This document shows, piece after piece, positions 35,262 to 44,816 of a stretch of 64,000 nucleotides of DNA. Positions within the stretch are counted from its first letter, which is position 1. Each line of letters starts with the position of its first letter. Below the pieces are notes generated by a model. That model saw nothing but the letters and a program-made list of their open reading frames with translations. It ran no database searches and was not told the origin of the DNA. Made by a program: the position numbers and the translations under genes. The DNA is from Bradyrhizobium sp. LTSP885 (GTDB lineage Bacteria > Pseudomonadota > Alphaproteobacteria > Rhizobiales > Xanthobacteraceae), in NCBI RefSeq assembly GCF_000938305.1, contig NZ_JYMT01000040.1, positions 1 through 64,000 on the forward strand, given 5' to 3'.

Positions 35262-35672
35262 CTAGCTGTGAAACTTCAGCCCGTCGACGATCTTGTCGAC
35301 CACCTTGCGCTCGGCGCGGATGGCGAGGCCGACGAGGTTGAGATCTGCGCGCGCGACCGCCCTCACCACCTCGCGGTTGGCGGCATCATGCGTGGTCCTG
35401 AACATGTCCTCGGTGTAGAGCGCGGGGACCACGTTGCGCGCCAGCGCGCGTTCAAGCGCCCGCGACAGCGCAGCGCGGTCGGCGCCGTAGATCAGGATCG
35501 GCTGGCCGATCAGGGACAGGTATTTTGTGCCCGAGCCGTCCGCGTAATTCTCGCCGATGCATTCGGGAAAGGACGCCGCGATGCCGCCTGACAGAAAGGC
35601 CGCGACGTTGAGCTTCTGCCAGGCTTCCAGATCGGTGCGGATCACGACCGCGATCTTGGTGTCGAACTGCAT
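35262..35672 (-). CDS. DUF2000 domain protein
   Basis: This 136-residue protein matches DUF2000 throughout: TKIAVVIRTDLEAWQKLNVA, FLSGGIAASFPE, QPILIYGADRAALSRALERA. The fold resembles peptidyl-tRNA hydrolase-like proteins but the activity is unknown. It stands 33 bp before the DUF4189 gene on the same strand with no other clear partner. Confidence 0.85.
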   Translation of the reverse strand: MQFDTKIAVVIRTDLEAWQKLNVAAFLSGGIAASFPECIGENYADGSGTKYLSLIGQPILIYGADRAALSRALERALARNVVPALYTEDMFRTTHDAANREVVRAVARADLNLVGLAIRAERKVVDKIVDGLKFHS

Positions 35673-35705
35673 GGTGCAAGTCTAGCGGCAGAGCGCCGCG
35701 CGACG

Positions 35706-36113
35706 CTACCCCTTGGCGTCGCAGGCCCAGGCGCGGATCACGCATTCCTTGCCGCCGAACTCGTAGCATTTCTTGGTCGCGGCGTTGAGCGAGCCCGAGA
35801 TCTTCGGCGCCACGGCGTAGCCATGGGCGCCGCAGGGATTGGCCATGTCGACCGAGAGCGCGGCGCAGGCGCGCTTCATGGTCACGGCCGTGCAGTCGCC
35901 CTTGCACTGCTTCAGCGCGGCGGCACGCGCCGCCGCTTCCGCCGGGTAATCAAAGGCCTGGCCGTAGGCGCCGCATTTGCCGACCGCAAACGCGCCGGCG
36001 GCCCGAGCCTTACTGACAAAGCCTTCGGAAATGAAACGCGAGGCGCCGAGCAGCAATGTCAGGACAAGAACAATCAGCGCGCGGCGTTGCGCGGCGGCGG
36101 TCGAAACGATCAA
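35706..36113 (-). CDS. DUF4189 secreted cysteine-rich protein
   Basis: This 135-residue protein has an N-terminal membrane or signal segment (ALIVLVLTLLLGASRFISEG) and a DUF4189 domain with GKCGAYGQAFDYPAEAAARA and seven cysteines likely paired in disulphides (CGAYG, CKGDC, RACAAL, PCGAHG, KCYEFGGKECVIRAWACD). Members are periplasmic or secreted and of unknown role. A palindromic repeat lies upstream. Confidence 0.82.
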   Translation of the reverse strand: MIVSTAAAQRRALIVLVLTLLLGASRFISEGFVSKARAAGAFAVGKCGAYGQAFDYPAEAAARAAALKQCKGDCTAVTMKRACAALSVDMANPCGAHGYAVAPKISGSLNAATKKCYEFGGKECVIRAWACDAKG

Positions 36114-36188
36114 GGCAGAATCCCCCAGAACCCGGTCGCGAATCTATCCGGGGGACGTTTCCAGATGGTGAATGAGATCCATCCACGC

Positions 36189-36306
36189 GTCGTCCCGGCG
36201 AAAGCCGGGACCCATAACCACTGAATTGAGTTTTGAGAGAAGCCGACGCCGCTTGTGCCCTTTTCCCTGGCCGCGGCGTATGGGTCCCGGCCTTCGCCGG
36301 GACGAC
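36189..36306. repeat. Inverted repeat (CGTCCCGGCGAAAGCCGGGACC type)
   Basis: The left arm carries GTCGTCCCGGCGAAAGCCGG followed by GACCCATA; the right arm carries TATGGGTCCCGG and CGCCGGGACGAC. The arms are inverted copies around about 60 bp. It lies between the DUF4189 gene and the end of the cox-type cluster. Confidence 0.7.
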
Positions 36307-36308
36307 AA

Positions 36309-37913
36309 TTAGCCCCGCCGTGCCGCTTCCAGCGCCTGCGGGGTGTCGATGTCGAGGAAGGCGCCATGGCCTTCGACCGGGACTTCGGCGACCGCCTCGG
36401 CGTGCCTGGCGATCAGGTGGCGGGCGCCGATATCGCCGTCGAGCGTCATCAATTCCCGGAAGAAGCGCCGCGACCACAGCACCGGATTGCCGCGTTTGCC
36501 GTCGTTGACGGGCACTGTGATCAGATGACCGCGGTCGGGCTCAAAGGCCTCGATCAGGCGGTCGATCAACGCGGATGAAATCAGCGGCATGTCGCCGAGA
36601 CAGACGATAGCGCCATCGGTCTTGTCCGAGACCGCCGCGATGCCCGCTTTCACCGAGCTGGCAAGCCCGCCGGCAAAATCCGGATTGCGCGCGAATTTCA
36701 CCTTGAGGCCCTTCAGCGCCTGCTCGATGAGATCGGCCTGATGCCCGGTGACGACGATCACCTCCGAGGCCTTCGACGCCAGTACCTGCTCGGTGACTGT
36801 TCGCACCAGCTTCTTGCCGTCGAGTTCGGCGAGCAACTTGTTGGGGCCGCCCATCCGGGTCGAGCGCCCGGCGGCGAGCACGATCGCTGCGACGTTGCGG
36901 TTGCCCTCGATGTCGGGAACGGTGCGCGGCTGCGGCCTTGTCACGATCTCCATCAAGAGGCCGCCGACGCCCATGCCGGTGAGGTCTGACCGCGAGACCT
37001 TGATGCCGGCGAGCAGCCGCATCAGCACCCAGTCAAACCCGTTCTCGACCGGCGAGCGCGCGCAGCCCGGGGCGCCCAGCACCGGCACGCCGCCGGCGCT
37101 GCCGATCAAGAGCAAATTGCCGGGATCGACCGGCATGCCGAAATGCTCGATGGCGCCGCCGATCTCGGTGATGGCCGCCGGGATCACGTCGCGGCGGTCG
37201 GCGATCGCGGAGGCGCCGAACACGATGACCAGCTCGGCGCCAAGCGCGAGCAATTCCTTGATCGAGGCCGCCAGCACGGTCTCGTCATGCGGCACGCGGC
37301 GCTCGGCGATGATGACAGCTCCGGCCGGCGCCAGCCGCTCCGCGGTGACGCGCAGCGTCTTGTCGATCACCTTTGGCGCCAGTCCCGGCAACAATGTCGA
37401 GACCACGCCGACCTTCTTGATGGTGTAGGGCGCGATCCGCAGCGTGTCGCGGCCTGCGACCGCAACGGCGGCGTCGCGCAACTTCCCTTCCACGCCGAAC
37501 GGGATCAGCTTGACGGTCGCGATCATCTCGCCTTCGACGACGGGCTTGAACGCTGCGAGCGTCGCAAAGGTGATGGCTTCGTCGACACCGTTGATGCGAT
37601 CGACCGCGGCGCGATCGACGACGAGCACGCCGGGGCGCGCCGCAAACAGATTGGCGCGGCCGGTGAAGGCGCGCTCGACATTGACGCCCTCGCCCGCGAC
37701 CGCCTGCGCGATGCTGGCGGCCGCGACGTCCTCCGAGACGTCGCCCTGCTCCAGCCGCACCACGACCACGTCCTTGACGCCAGCCTTGGTCAACGCCTCG
37801 ACTTCCTCAGGGCCGATCGTGGTGCCCTTTTTGAGCACCAGCGCGCCCTGGCGGAGCGTGTGCACGGTGACGCCGCCAATCGCGTCGGCCGGACTGGCGG
37901 GACCGAACTTCAT
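36309..37913 (-). CDS. Molybdopterin-binding / nucleotidyltransferase fusion (MobA-like)
   Basis: This 534-residue protein joins a MoeA/MoaB-like molybdopterin-binding part (about 1-345; VVSTLLPGLAPKVIDKTLRV and the GGVPVLGAPGCARSP stretch) to a MobA/MocA-like nucleotidyltransferase (from about 350; NVAAIVLAAGRSTRMGGPNK, LCGDMP-like CLGDMPLISS, and GNPVLWSRR). It should cap molybdenum cofactor with CMP or GMP for the CO dehydrogenase/xanthine oxidase class. The start at 37913 overlaps the XdhC stop by 4 bp; the longer open frame upstream is antisense to real coding and rejected. It is last in the cluster. Confidence 0.9.
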   Translation of the reverse strand: MKFGPASPADAIGGVTVHTLRQGALVLKKGTTIGPEEVEALTKAGVKDVVVVRLEQGDVSEDVAAASIAQAVAGEGVNVERAFTGRANLFAARPGVLVVDRAAVDRINGVDEAITFATLAAFKPVVEGEMIATVKLIPFGVEGKLRDAAVAVAGRDTLRIAPYTIKKVGVVSTLLPGLAPKVIDKTLRVTAERLAPAGAVIIAERRVPHDETVLAASIKELLALGAELVIVFGASAIADRRDVIPAAITEIGGAIEHFGMPVDPGNLLLIGSAGGVPVLGAPGCARSPVENGFDWVLMRLLAGIKVSRSDLTGMGVGGLLMEIVTRPQPRTVPDIEGNRNVAAIVLAAGRSTRMGGPNKLLAELDGKKLVRTVTEQVLASKASEVIVVTGHQADLIEQALKGLKVKFARNPDFAGGLASSVKAGIAAVSDKTDGAIVCLGDMPLISSALIDRLIEAFEPDRGHLITVPVNDGKRGNPVLWSRRFFRELMTLDGDIGARHLIARHAEAVAEVPVEGHGAFLDIDTPQALEAARRG

Positions 37914-38611
37914 GCCGCTTCTTCTTTTTCTTTCGGAGGCAAACGCAATTGCGCGGTGATCTCGGCCATGATCGACACCGCAATCTCCGACGGTGACACC
38001 GCGCCGATATCGAGGCCGATCGGTGCGTGGATGCGCGCGATGTCGCTGTCCTTGGCGCCCAGCGCCCGCAGCCGCTCGCCGCGCTTGGCGTGGGTCTTCC
38101 GCGAGCCGAGCGCGCCGATATAGAAGCAGTCGCGGTCGAAGGCGTGCAGCAGCGCCGGGTCGTCGATCTTGGGATCGTGGGTCACCGCGACGAAGGCCGT
38201 GTAGTGATCGACATTGAGCGGCGGCAGCGCGACATCGGGCCATTCCGCGACCAGCGGCACGTCGGGAAAGCGCTCGGGGCTGGCAAACGCCGTGCGCGGA
38301 TCGACCACCGTGACATCGTAGTCGAGCGAGCGCGCCAGCGGCGCCAGGGCCTGGCTGATATGGACCGCGCCGATGATCACGAGCTTTGCGGTCGGCGCGT
38401 AGACGTTGAGGAACAGCTTCCGGCCAGCCGCCTCGACATTGCCGCTCTTGCCCATCCGCAACTGCTTTGACAGCTCGGCGCGAAGCGGATCGGCGGCGAT
38501 GTCGTTCGCCTTCACCAGGCGTTGCTCGCCATTTGCGGTGTCGGTGACGACGATGACCGGGCGGCGCGCGGCGCGCTCGGCGTTCAATTGTTTCAGGGTT
38601 TCGAGTTTCAC
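37910..38611 (-). CDS. XdhC/CoxF C-terminal (Rossmann) protein
   Basis: This 233-residue protein carries the XdhC Rossmann-like domain: LVIIGAVHISQALAPLARSL, VVDPRTAFASPERFP, and AFVAVTHDPKIDDPALLHAF, then GSRKTHAKRGERLRALG. XdhC proteins insert or sulphurate molybdenum cofactor into xanthine dehydrogenase-type enzymes. The GTG at 38611 starts VKLETLKQLNAERA, 2 bp after the stop of the small XdhC N-part; no ATG fits. The canonical XdhC is split here into two genes. Confidence 0.9.
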   Translation of the reverse strand: MKLETLKQLNAERAARRPVIVVTDTANGEQRLVKANDIAADPLRAELSKQLRMGKSGNVEAAGRKLFLNVYAPTAKLVIIGAVHISQALAPLARSLDYDVTVVDPRTAFASPERFPDVPLVAEWPDVALPPLNVDHYTAFVAVTHDPKIDDPALLHAFDRDCFYIGALGSRKTHAKRGERLRALGAKDSDIARIHAPIGLDIGAVSPSEIAVSIMAEITAQLRLPPKEKEEAA

Positions 38612-38613
38612 GG

Positions 38614-38937
38614 CTAGCCGACCTTCTCGACGAAGACCCGGATGGTGCCGCCGCAGGACAGGCCGACATTCCAGGCGGTCTCGTCGGCGACGCCGAATTC
38701 GAGCATCTTGGACTGGCCGCTCGAAATCACGTCGAGCGCCTCGGTGACGACGGCGCCCTCGACGCAACCGCCGGAGACGCTCCCCAGGAAGGTGCCGTCG
38801 TCATTGATGACGAGGCTCGAGCCGGCCGGCCGTGGCGCCGAGCCCCAGGTCTCGACCACCGTGGCAAGCGCCACGCCATGGCCCTGGCTCTGCCAGGTCT
38901 CAGCGGCCTGAAGGATGTCTTCGTCACGGTTCAGCAT
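38614..38937 (-). CDS. XdhC/CoxI N-terminal domain protein
   Basis: This 107-residue protein corresponds to the XdhC/CoxI N-terminal domain: ALATVVETWGSAPRPAGSSL, and GSVSGGCVEGAVVTEAL, with the conserved cysteine in SGGCVEG and LSCGGTIRVFVEK. It works with the separate C-terminal part next to it. It is translationally linked, the next start being 2 bp after its stop, and it follows the CoxE-type gene. Confidence 0.9.
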   Translation of the reverse strand: MLNRDEDILQAAETWQSQGHGVALATVVETWGSAPRPAGSSLVINDDGTFLGSVSGGCVEGAVVTEALDVISSGQSKMLEFGVADETAWNVGLSCGGTIRVFVEKVG

Positions 38938-38948
38938 TTAAGCCTCCC

Positions 38949-40151
38949 TCAGGCTACGGAACGGATCAGGCTGCGGTGGTGCACCGGCGGCGGGGACGAC
39001 AGCGCCTCAATCAACCCCTTGATAGACGTCAAATTATGCACCGGGCGGAATTCGTCAACGTGGGGCAACATCATTTTGATGCCCTGCGCCTTGGCCTCGA
39101 AACCAGAGTAGCGCAGCAGCGGATTAAGCCAGATCAGGCGGCGGCAAGACCTATGCAGCCGGTCCATCTCGAAGGCCAGTTTGGCATCCGCCTCCCGTTC
39201 TAGTCCATCGGATATAAGGAGCACGATGGCGCCCTGCCCGAGCACGCGGCGGGCCCAGAGCTGGTTGAACGTATGCAGCGAGGTCGCGATCCGCGTTCCG
39301 CCGGCCCAATCCTCGACCGAGGACGAGCAGTGCGCCAGCGCTTCATCGGGATCACGCTGCCGCAACGCGCGTGTCACATTGGTCAGCCTTGTGCCGAACA
39401 GGAACACCGAGACGCGCTTGCGGGCATCGGTGATGGCATGCAGGAAGTGCAGGAACAGCCTTGTGTACTCGCTCATCGAGCCGGAGATGTCGAGCAGCGC
39501 CACGATCGGCGCCGGCTTCTCGATCCGGCCGAGCTTGCGGATATCGATGATCTCGCCGCCGGTGCGCAACGAGGCGCGCAGGGTGCGGCGCATGTCGAGC
39601 CGCAGCCCTCGCACTTCCGGCTGGTAGCGGCGGGTCCTGAGCTCGGCCTGCGGCAGCCGCATCATTGCGATCTCTCTGACGACCTCGGCGATCTCCGCCG
39701 CGGTCATCTGCGCAAAGTCCTTCTTCTGCAGCACCTCCTTGTCGGAGACCGAGAGTTTCAGCTCCTGCTCCTGGGCCTGCGGCCGCTCCTCGCGCATCGC
39801 GGGCTGCGCCATCGCCTCCTGGACCCGGCGCGAGGCCGGCGGCGGCTTCTTCTTGGCGTGATCGGGCAGCGGCACCGAATCCAGCATGCTCTTCCACTCC
39901 TCGGCGGCGCGGAAGAACAGATCAAAAGCCTGGCGGAAGATCAGTGCGTGCTCATGGCGCTTGACGAAGATCGACTCCAGCGTGGTGAACAGTTCGGCCC
40001 GGTTGCCGACCTCGATCAGCTGGATCGCATTGAGCGCGTCGATCACCGAGCCCGGGCCGACAGGAAGCCCGGCCGCCCGCAACGCGCGGGCAAAGCCGAC
40101 CACGTTGTCGGCCATGTGGCCGGTCGGAGGCGCAAGGTGATTGATCGCCAT
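38949..40151 (-). CDS. coxE: VWA domain protein CoxE
   Basis: This 400-residue protein has a von Willebrand A domain with the MIDAS motif DISGSMSEYT starting at Asp221 and a helical N-terminal half. CoxE-type proteins act with the MoxR ATPase CoxD to build the copper-molybdenum active site of CO dehydrogenase. It is downstream of coxD with a 139-bp gap filled by a REP pair. It lies upstream of the XdhC genes. Confidence 0.88.
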   Translation of the reverse strand: MAINHLAPPTGHMADNVVGFARALRAAGLPVGPGSVIDALNAIQLIEVGNRAELFTTLESIFVKRHEHALIFRQAFDLFFRAAEEWKSMLDSVPLPDHAKKKPPPASRRVQEAMAQPAMREERPQAQEQELKLSVSDKEVLQKKDFAQMTAAEIAEVVREIAMMRLPQAELRTRRYQPEVRGLRLDMRRTLRASLRTGGEIIDIRKLGRIEKPAPIVALLDISGSMSEYTRLFLHFLHAITDARKRVSVFLFGTRLTNVTRALRQRDPDEALAHCSSSVEDWAGGTRIATSLHTFNQLWARRVLGQGAIVLLISDGLEREADAKLAFEMDRLHRSCRRLIWLNPLLRYSGFEAKAQGIKMMLPHVDEFRPVHNLTSIKGLIEALSSPPPVHHRSLIRSVA

Positions 40152-40164
40152 CGTTTATAGCCCT

Positions 40165-40266
40165 GTCATTCCGGGGCACGCGAAGCGTGAACCCGGAATC
40201 CATTTTTCAACACCAACGCGGCCCGATGGATTCCGGGCTCGCGCCAAGGGCGCGCCCCGGAATGAC
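40165..40266. repeat. REP-like inverted arm pair, gene-free form
   Basis: The left arm (40165-40203, GTCATTCCGGGG to CCGGAATCCAT) and right arm (40226-40266, ATGGATTCCGGG to GCCCCGGAATGAC) are inverted copies around a 22-bp centre. The same arms bound the GIY-YIG gene at 14853-15241, where about 290 bp lies between them. It sits between coxD and coxE. Confidence 0.85.
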
Positions 40267-40290
40267 GAACGTTGTTGTAACGGGCACGAC

Positions 40291-41199
<909 letters not shown>

Positions 41200-41254
41200 T
41201 GGATAGCCGATCTTGAAGCAGGAGTTCGCAAATTGACGCCGATCAGCCCTTGGA

Positions 41255-42061
41255 TCAGCCTTTGGCCGTCGCCGCTTCCACGGCCCTGCGCGCCAGGACG
41301 CCGATCAGATGCGCACGATATTCGGCGCTGCCGTGCAGGTCGCTGTTCAGGCCGTCGGCCGGAACGGTCAGCCCGTCGAGCACCTTGTGCGAGAACCGCT
41401 TCTTCAGCGCCTCCTCGAACGAGGTCACCCGGAACACGCCGTCGGAGCCCGCGCCGGTCACCGCGACGCGGACATCAGACGGACGCTTGGCCACGAACAC
41501 GCCGACCAACGCATAACGCGAGGCCTGGTTGCGGAATTTCACATAGGCCGCCTTCTTCGGCAGCGGGAACATCACTTTGGTGATGATCTCGTCAGCCTCG
41601 AGCGCTGTCGTGAACAGGCCCTGGAAGTATTCCTCGGCCTTCAGGCGGCGCTTGTTGGTGACGATGGTGGCGTCCAGCGCCAGCACCGCGGCCGGATAGT
41701 CCGCGGTCGGATCATTGTTGGCGAGCGAGCCGCCGATGGTGCCGCGATGACGTACGGCGGGATCGCCGATCATGCCGGCCAGCTCGGCAAGCGCCGGGAT
41801 CGCCTCGCCGACGATGGCGGAGTTGGCGACCTCGGCATGCTTGGCGGTGGCGCCGATCACCAGCGAGCGGCCCTTCATCTCGATGCCGTTGAGGCCTTCG
41901 ATGTGGGAGAGGTCGACCAGATGCGGCGGGCTTGCCAGCCGCTGCTTCATGACCGGCACCAGCGTGTGGCCGCCGGCGATCAGCTTGGCGTCCTCGTTCT
42001 TCACCAGAAGATTGGCGGCCTGCCGCACGGTCTCCGGACGGTGATATTTGAATTCGTACAT
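41255..42061 (-). CDS. coxM: CO dehydrogenase/xanthine oxidase medium (FAD) subunit
   Basis: This 268-residue subunit binds FAD. It has ERRLIAGGHTL-like LIAGGHTLVPVMKQRLASP near residue 31 and TIGGSLANNDPTADYPAAV near 108, the two flavin motifs of the family, plus the C-terminal CO_deh_flav_C domain. It carries electrons from the iron-sulphur subunit to the quinone or other acceptor. In form II operons coxL lies between coxS and coxM; here they are only 63 bp apart. Confidence 0.92.
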   Translation of the reverse strand: MYEFKYHRPETVRQAANLLVKNEDAKLIAGGHTLVPVMKQRLASPPHLVDLSHIEGLNGIEMKGRSLVIGATAKHAEVANSAIVGEAIPALAELAGMIGDPAVRHRGTIGGSLANNDPTADYPAAVLALDATIVTNKRRLKAEEYFQGLFTTALEADEIITKVMFPLPKKAAYVKFRNQASRYALVGVFVAKRPSDVRVAVTGAGSDGVFRVTSFEEALKKRFSHKVLDGLTVPADGLNSDLHGSAEYRAHLIGVLARRAVEAATAKG

Positions 42062-42107
42062 TGAAGTATCCTGGGAATGTCCTGATCGCTGGAGCGCGAT
42101 GAAATGG

Positions 42108-42141
42108 TTAGGCGAGGTCCGACTCTAAGCGAGGTCCGACT
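42108..42141. repeat. 17-bp tandem duplication at the coxS stop
   Basis: TTAGGCGAGGTCCGACT at 42108-42124 is followed directly by CTAAGCGAGGTCCGACT at 42125-42141, 15 of 17 bases the same. The second copy encodes the coxS C-terminus SDLA and its stop. Confidence 0.85.
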
Positions 42142-42610
42142 TGGCCATCGCCTTGGCGCCGGCCGAGATCGAAGCGACGATGTTCTGATAGCCGGTGCAG
42201 CGGCACAAATTGCCTTCCAGCTCCTCGCGGATCACCTCGTCGGAGAGCTCGTGGCCCTTGCGATGGACCAAATCGACCGCGGTCATGATCATGCCTGGCG
42301 TGCAGAAGCCGCACTGCAGGCCGTGATGCTCGCGGAACGCCTCCTGCATCGGATGCAGCGGCGCACCATCGGCAGCCAGCCCTTCGATGGTCCTGACCTC
42401 GTGACCGTCGGCCATCACCGCAAGCGTGGTGCAGGACTTCACTGCCTTGCCGTCGAGGTGCACGACGCAGGCGCCGCACTGCGAGGTGTCGCAGCCGACA
42501 TGCGTACCCGTCAGCCGCAGGTTTTCGCGCAGAAACTGAACCAGAAGGGTACGGGGGTCGACGTTGGCGTTCACGGGGTTGCCGTTCACGATCATTGAAA
42601 TCTTGGCCAT
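42125..42610 (-). CDS. coxS: CO dehydrogenase/xanthine oxidase small (2Fe-2S) subunit
   Basis: This 161-residue subunit carries two [2Fe-2S] clusters. Plant-type ligands are Cys40, 45, 48 and 60; the helical C-terminal cluster uses Cys100, 103, 136 and 138 (CGFCTPGM and CRCTGYQNIV). It begins MAKISMIVNGNPVNANVDPR. The start at 42610 fits the family; the longer frame upstream is not coding-like. Its C-terminus is overlapped by a short tandem duplication, and the next gene is coxM, not coxL. Confidence 0.94.
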   Translation of the reverse strand: MAKISMIVNGNPVNANVDPRTLLVQFLRENLRLTGTHVGCDTSQCGACVVHLDGKAVKSCTTLAVMADGHEVRTIEGLAADGAPLHPMQEAFREHHGLQCGFCTPGMIMTAVDLVHRKGHELSDEVIREELEGNLCRCTGYQNIVASISAGAKAMAKSDLA

Positions 42611-42777
42611 CAGCACTCTCTTATCTGCACTGCCGCATATCGGCAGAACAGGCGGTTTAAAATCGTTCCAGACGGCATAATATGGGCCGGCCCGGCAATG
42701 AGCAACCTTTCGAGCCACTCATCCAGGACATGGCCGGATACGGCACGGGCCGTGGCAGGGCTAACCCTGCACCGGCT

Positions 42778-43224
42778 CTACCCCTGCACAGCCTTGGCGA
42801 AATTGGCAAAGAATTCGTCGGCGAGTTTCTTGGCGCTGCCGTTGATCAGGCGCTGGCCGAGCTGGGCGAGCTTGCCGCCGATCTGCGCCTCCACGTTGTA
42901 GCTCAACAGCGTGCCGCCGTCCTTGTCTGACAGCCCGACGGTGGCGCCGCCCTTGGCGAAGCCGGCGACCCCGCCCTCGCCCTCGCCGGAGATCCTGTAG
43001 CCATTGGGCGGATCGAGATCGCTCAACGTGACCTTGCCCTTGAAGCGGGCCGAGACCGGCCCGACCTTCATCTTGGCGGTGGCGCGGAAGCCGTGGTCGT
43101 CGGTCTTCTCCAGTTCCTCGCAGCCGGGAATGCAGGCCTTCAGCACCTCGGGGTCGTTGAGCTTGTCCCAGACGGCCTGGCGCGCCGCCGCAAGCTGCAC
43201 TTCGCCGTTCATTGTCATGGCCAT
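42778..43224 (-). CDS. coxG: SRPBCC protein CoxG
   Basis: This 148-residue protein has the START/SRPBCC fold of CoxG: EVQLAAARQAVWDKLNDPEV, LKACIPGCEELEK, and TLLSYNVEAQIGGKLAQLGQ, then the C-terminal helix. CoxG proteins recruit CO dehydrogenase to the membrane; this one lacks the C-terminal membrane anchor of longer forms. The start at 43224 has GGAGG upstream. It is 167 bp before coxS and first in the cluster; the promoter should lie in the 217-bp gap to pcaB. Confidence 0.88.
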   Translation of the reverse strand: MAMTMNGEVQLAAARQAVWDKLNDPEVLKACIPGCEELEKTDDHGFRATAKMKVGPVSARFKGKVTLSDLDPPNGYRISGEGEGGVAGFAKGGATVGLSDKDGGTLLSYNVEAQIGGKLAQLGQRLINGSAKKLADEFFANFAKAVQG

Positions 43225-43441
43225 GAGGGACCTCCAAACATCGCTAAACCTGCATCCCCAAGTAAAGCAGCTGATGCGCAAAGGAAAGGCCACCTTCGGA
43301 GGATGAGCGATGCATATTCGCAACCGCAGCAAGACCGCTGCCCGGTTCACGAAATCGCGCAATCGGCCATGTGGGTGAAAATGGCGACAAACCGTCTGTT
43401 GGCATTGGCATCGCCGCGCCGGAATGGTTAGGTCGCGCGAC

Positions 43442-44797
43442 ATGAGCACAGCCCTCTCTCCCCTGCTTGCGCCGATGCTGTCGAGCGCCGCGATGCGCGC
43501 GGTGTGCGACGACGCCGCCACGCTGCAGAACATGCTGGATTTCGAGGCAGCACTGGCCCGCGCCGAGGCCGCCTGCGGCGTGATCCCTGCCTCTGCCGCG
43601 GGGCCGATCGGCGCCGCCTGCAGGGCCGAATCATTCGACCGCGCGGACCTGGCGGAGGCCGCCACCCGGTCGGGCAATCTGGCAATCCCCCTGGTCAAGG
43701 CGTTGACCGCCGATGTCGCGAAGGCCGATGCCGACGCCGCCCGCTACGTGCATTGGGGCGCCACCAGCCAGGACGTGATCGACACTGCGACCATGCTGAC
43801 AATGCGCGCCGGGATCGACGCGCTGCTTGCCGATACCGATCGCGCTGTCACGGGCTTTGCCAAGCTCGCGCGTGCGCACCGCGACACCGCGGTGGTGGCG
43901 CGCACCTGGCTGCAGCACGCGCTGCCGATGCCGTTCGGATTGAAGCTCGCCGAATATGCCGCGGCATTGCATCGCTCGCGCAAGCGATTGCATCGCCTGC
44001 GCCGCGAGACGCTCGCACTGCAATTCGGCGGTGCTGCCGGAACGCTGGCCGCGCTCGGCGATAACGGACTCGCCGTTGCCGAGCAGCTCGCCAAAGAGCT
44101 GGACCTGCCGCTGCCCGATGCTCCCTGGCACACCCATCGCGACCGGATCGCTGAGGCGGCGTCGGTGTTTGCAATCCTTGCCGGCAGTTGCGGCAAGATC
44201 GCGCGCGACGTCTCGCTGATGATGCAGACCGATGTTGGCGAAGCCTTCGAGCCGGCAGGCGTCGGCCGCGGCGGCTCGTCCACCATGCCGCACAAGCGCA
44301 ATCCGGTGGCGGCGGCGAGCGCGCTTGGCGCCGCGACCATGGCGCCCAATCTCGCCGCGACGATCTTTGCCGCACAGATACAGGACCACGAGCGCAGCGC
44401 CGGCCCCTGGCACGCGGAATGGCCGACGCTGCCGACCCTGATGCTGGTCACCTCGGGCGCGCTCACCGCCATCGTCGATCTCGCCGAGGGGCTGGAGGTC
44501 GATGTGGCGCGCATGCGCGTCAATCTCGACGCCACCGGCGGGCTGATCATGGCCGAGGCCGTGACGATGGCGCTGGCTGAGAAGATCGGCAAGAGCGGCG
44601 CGCATCATTTGATCGAGGCCGCCAGCAAGACCGCTGTCGCCGGGAAGAAGCACCTGCGCAACGTGCTGAGCGCGGATGCAAAGGTCACCGCGCATCTCGA
44701 CGCCAAGAGAATCGCAGAACTGTTCGAGCCGATGGCCTATCAGGGCGCTTCGCAAGCGCTGATCGACCGGCTACTCGCCTCCCTCAACGAGACATAA
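43442..44797 (+). CDS. pcaB: 3-Carboxy-cis,cis-muconate cycloisomerase
   Basis: This 451-residue enzyme of the fumarase/aspartase superfamily converts 3-carboxymuconate to 4-carboxymuconolactone in protocatechuate breakdown. The superfamily signature GSSTMPHKRNPVAAASALG is near residues 277-295. The region VHWGATSQDVIDTA near 102 is the second conserved block. The start at 43442 (MSTALSPLLAPML) is used; an ATG 18 bp earlier is open. It is divergent from coxG and 19 bp before pcaD. Confidence 0.93.
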   Translation: MSTALSPLLAPMLSSAAMRAVCDDAATLQNMLDFEAALARAEAACGVIPASAAGPIGAACRAESFDRADLAEAATRSGNLAIPLVKALTADVAKADADAARYVHWGATSQDVIDTATMLTMRAGIDALLADTDRAVTGFAKLARAHRDTAVVARTWLQHALPMPFGLKLAEYAAALHRSRKRLHRLRRETLALQFGGAAGTLAALGDNGLAVAEQLAKELDLPLPDAPWHTHRDRIAEAASVFAILAGSCGKIARDVSLMMQTDVGEAFEPAGVGRGGSSTMPHKRNPVAAASALGAATMAPNLAATIFAAQIQDHERSAGPWHAEWPTLPTLMLVTSGALTAIVDLAEGLEVDVARMRVNLDATGGLIMAEAVTMALAEKIGKSGAHHLIEAASKTAVAGKKHLRNVLSADAKVTAHLDAKRIAELFEPMAYQGASQALIDRLLASLNET

Positions 44798-44816
44798 TCG
44801 ACCGGAGTATTGTTCG

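Noticed and set aside
37914..38669. N-terminal extension of the MobA-like gene to 786 residues
   Set aside because: The added part is Arg/Ala-rich and out of frame with the XdhC genes, which are clearly coding. The ATG at 37913 overlaps the XdhC stop as expected in an operon.
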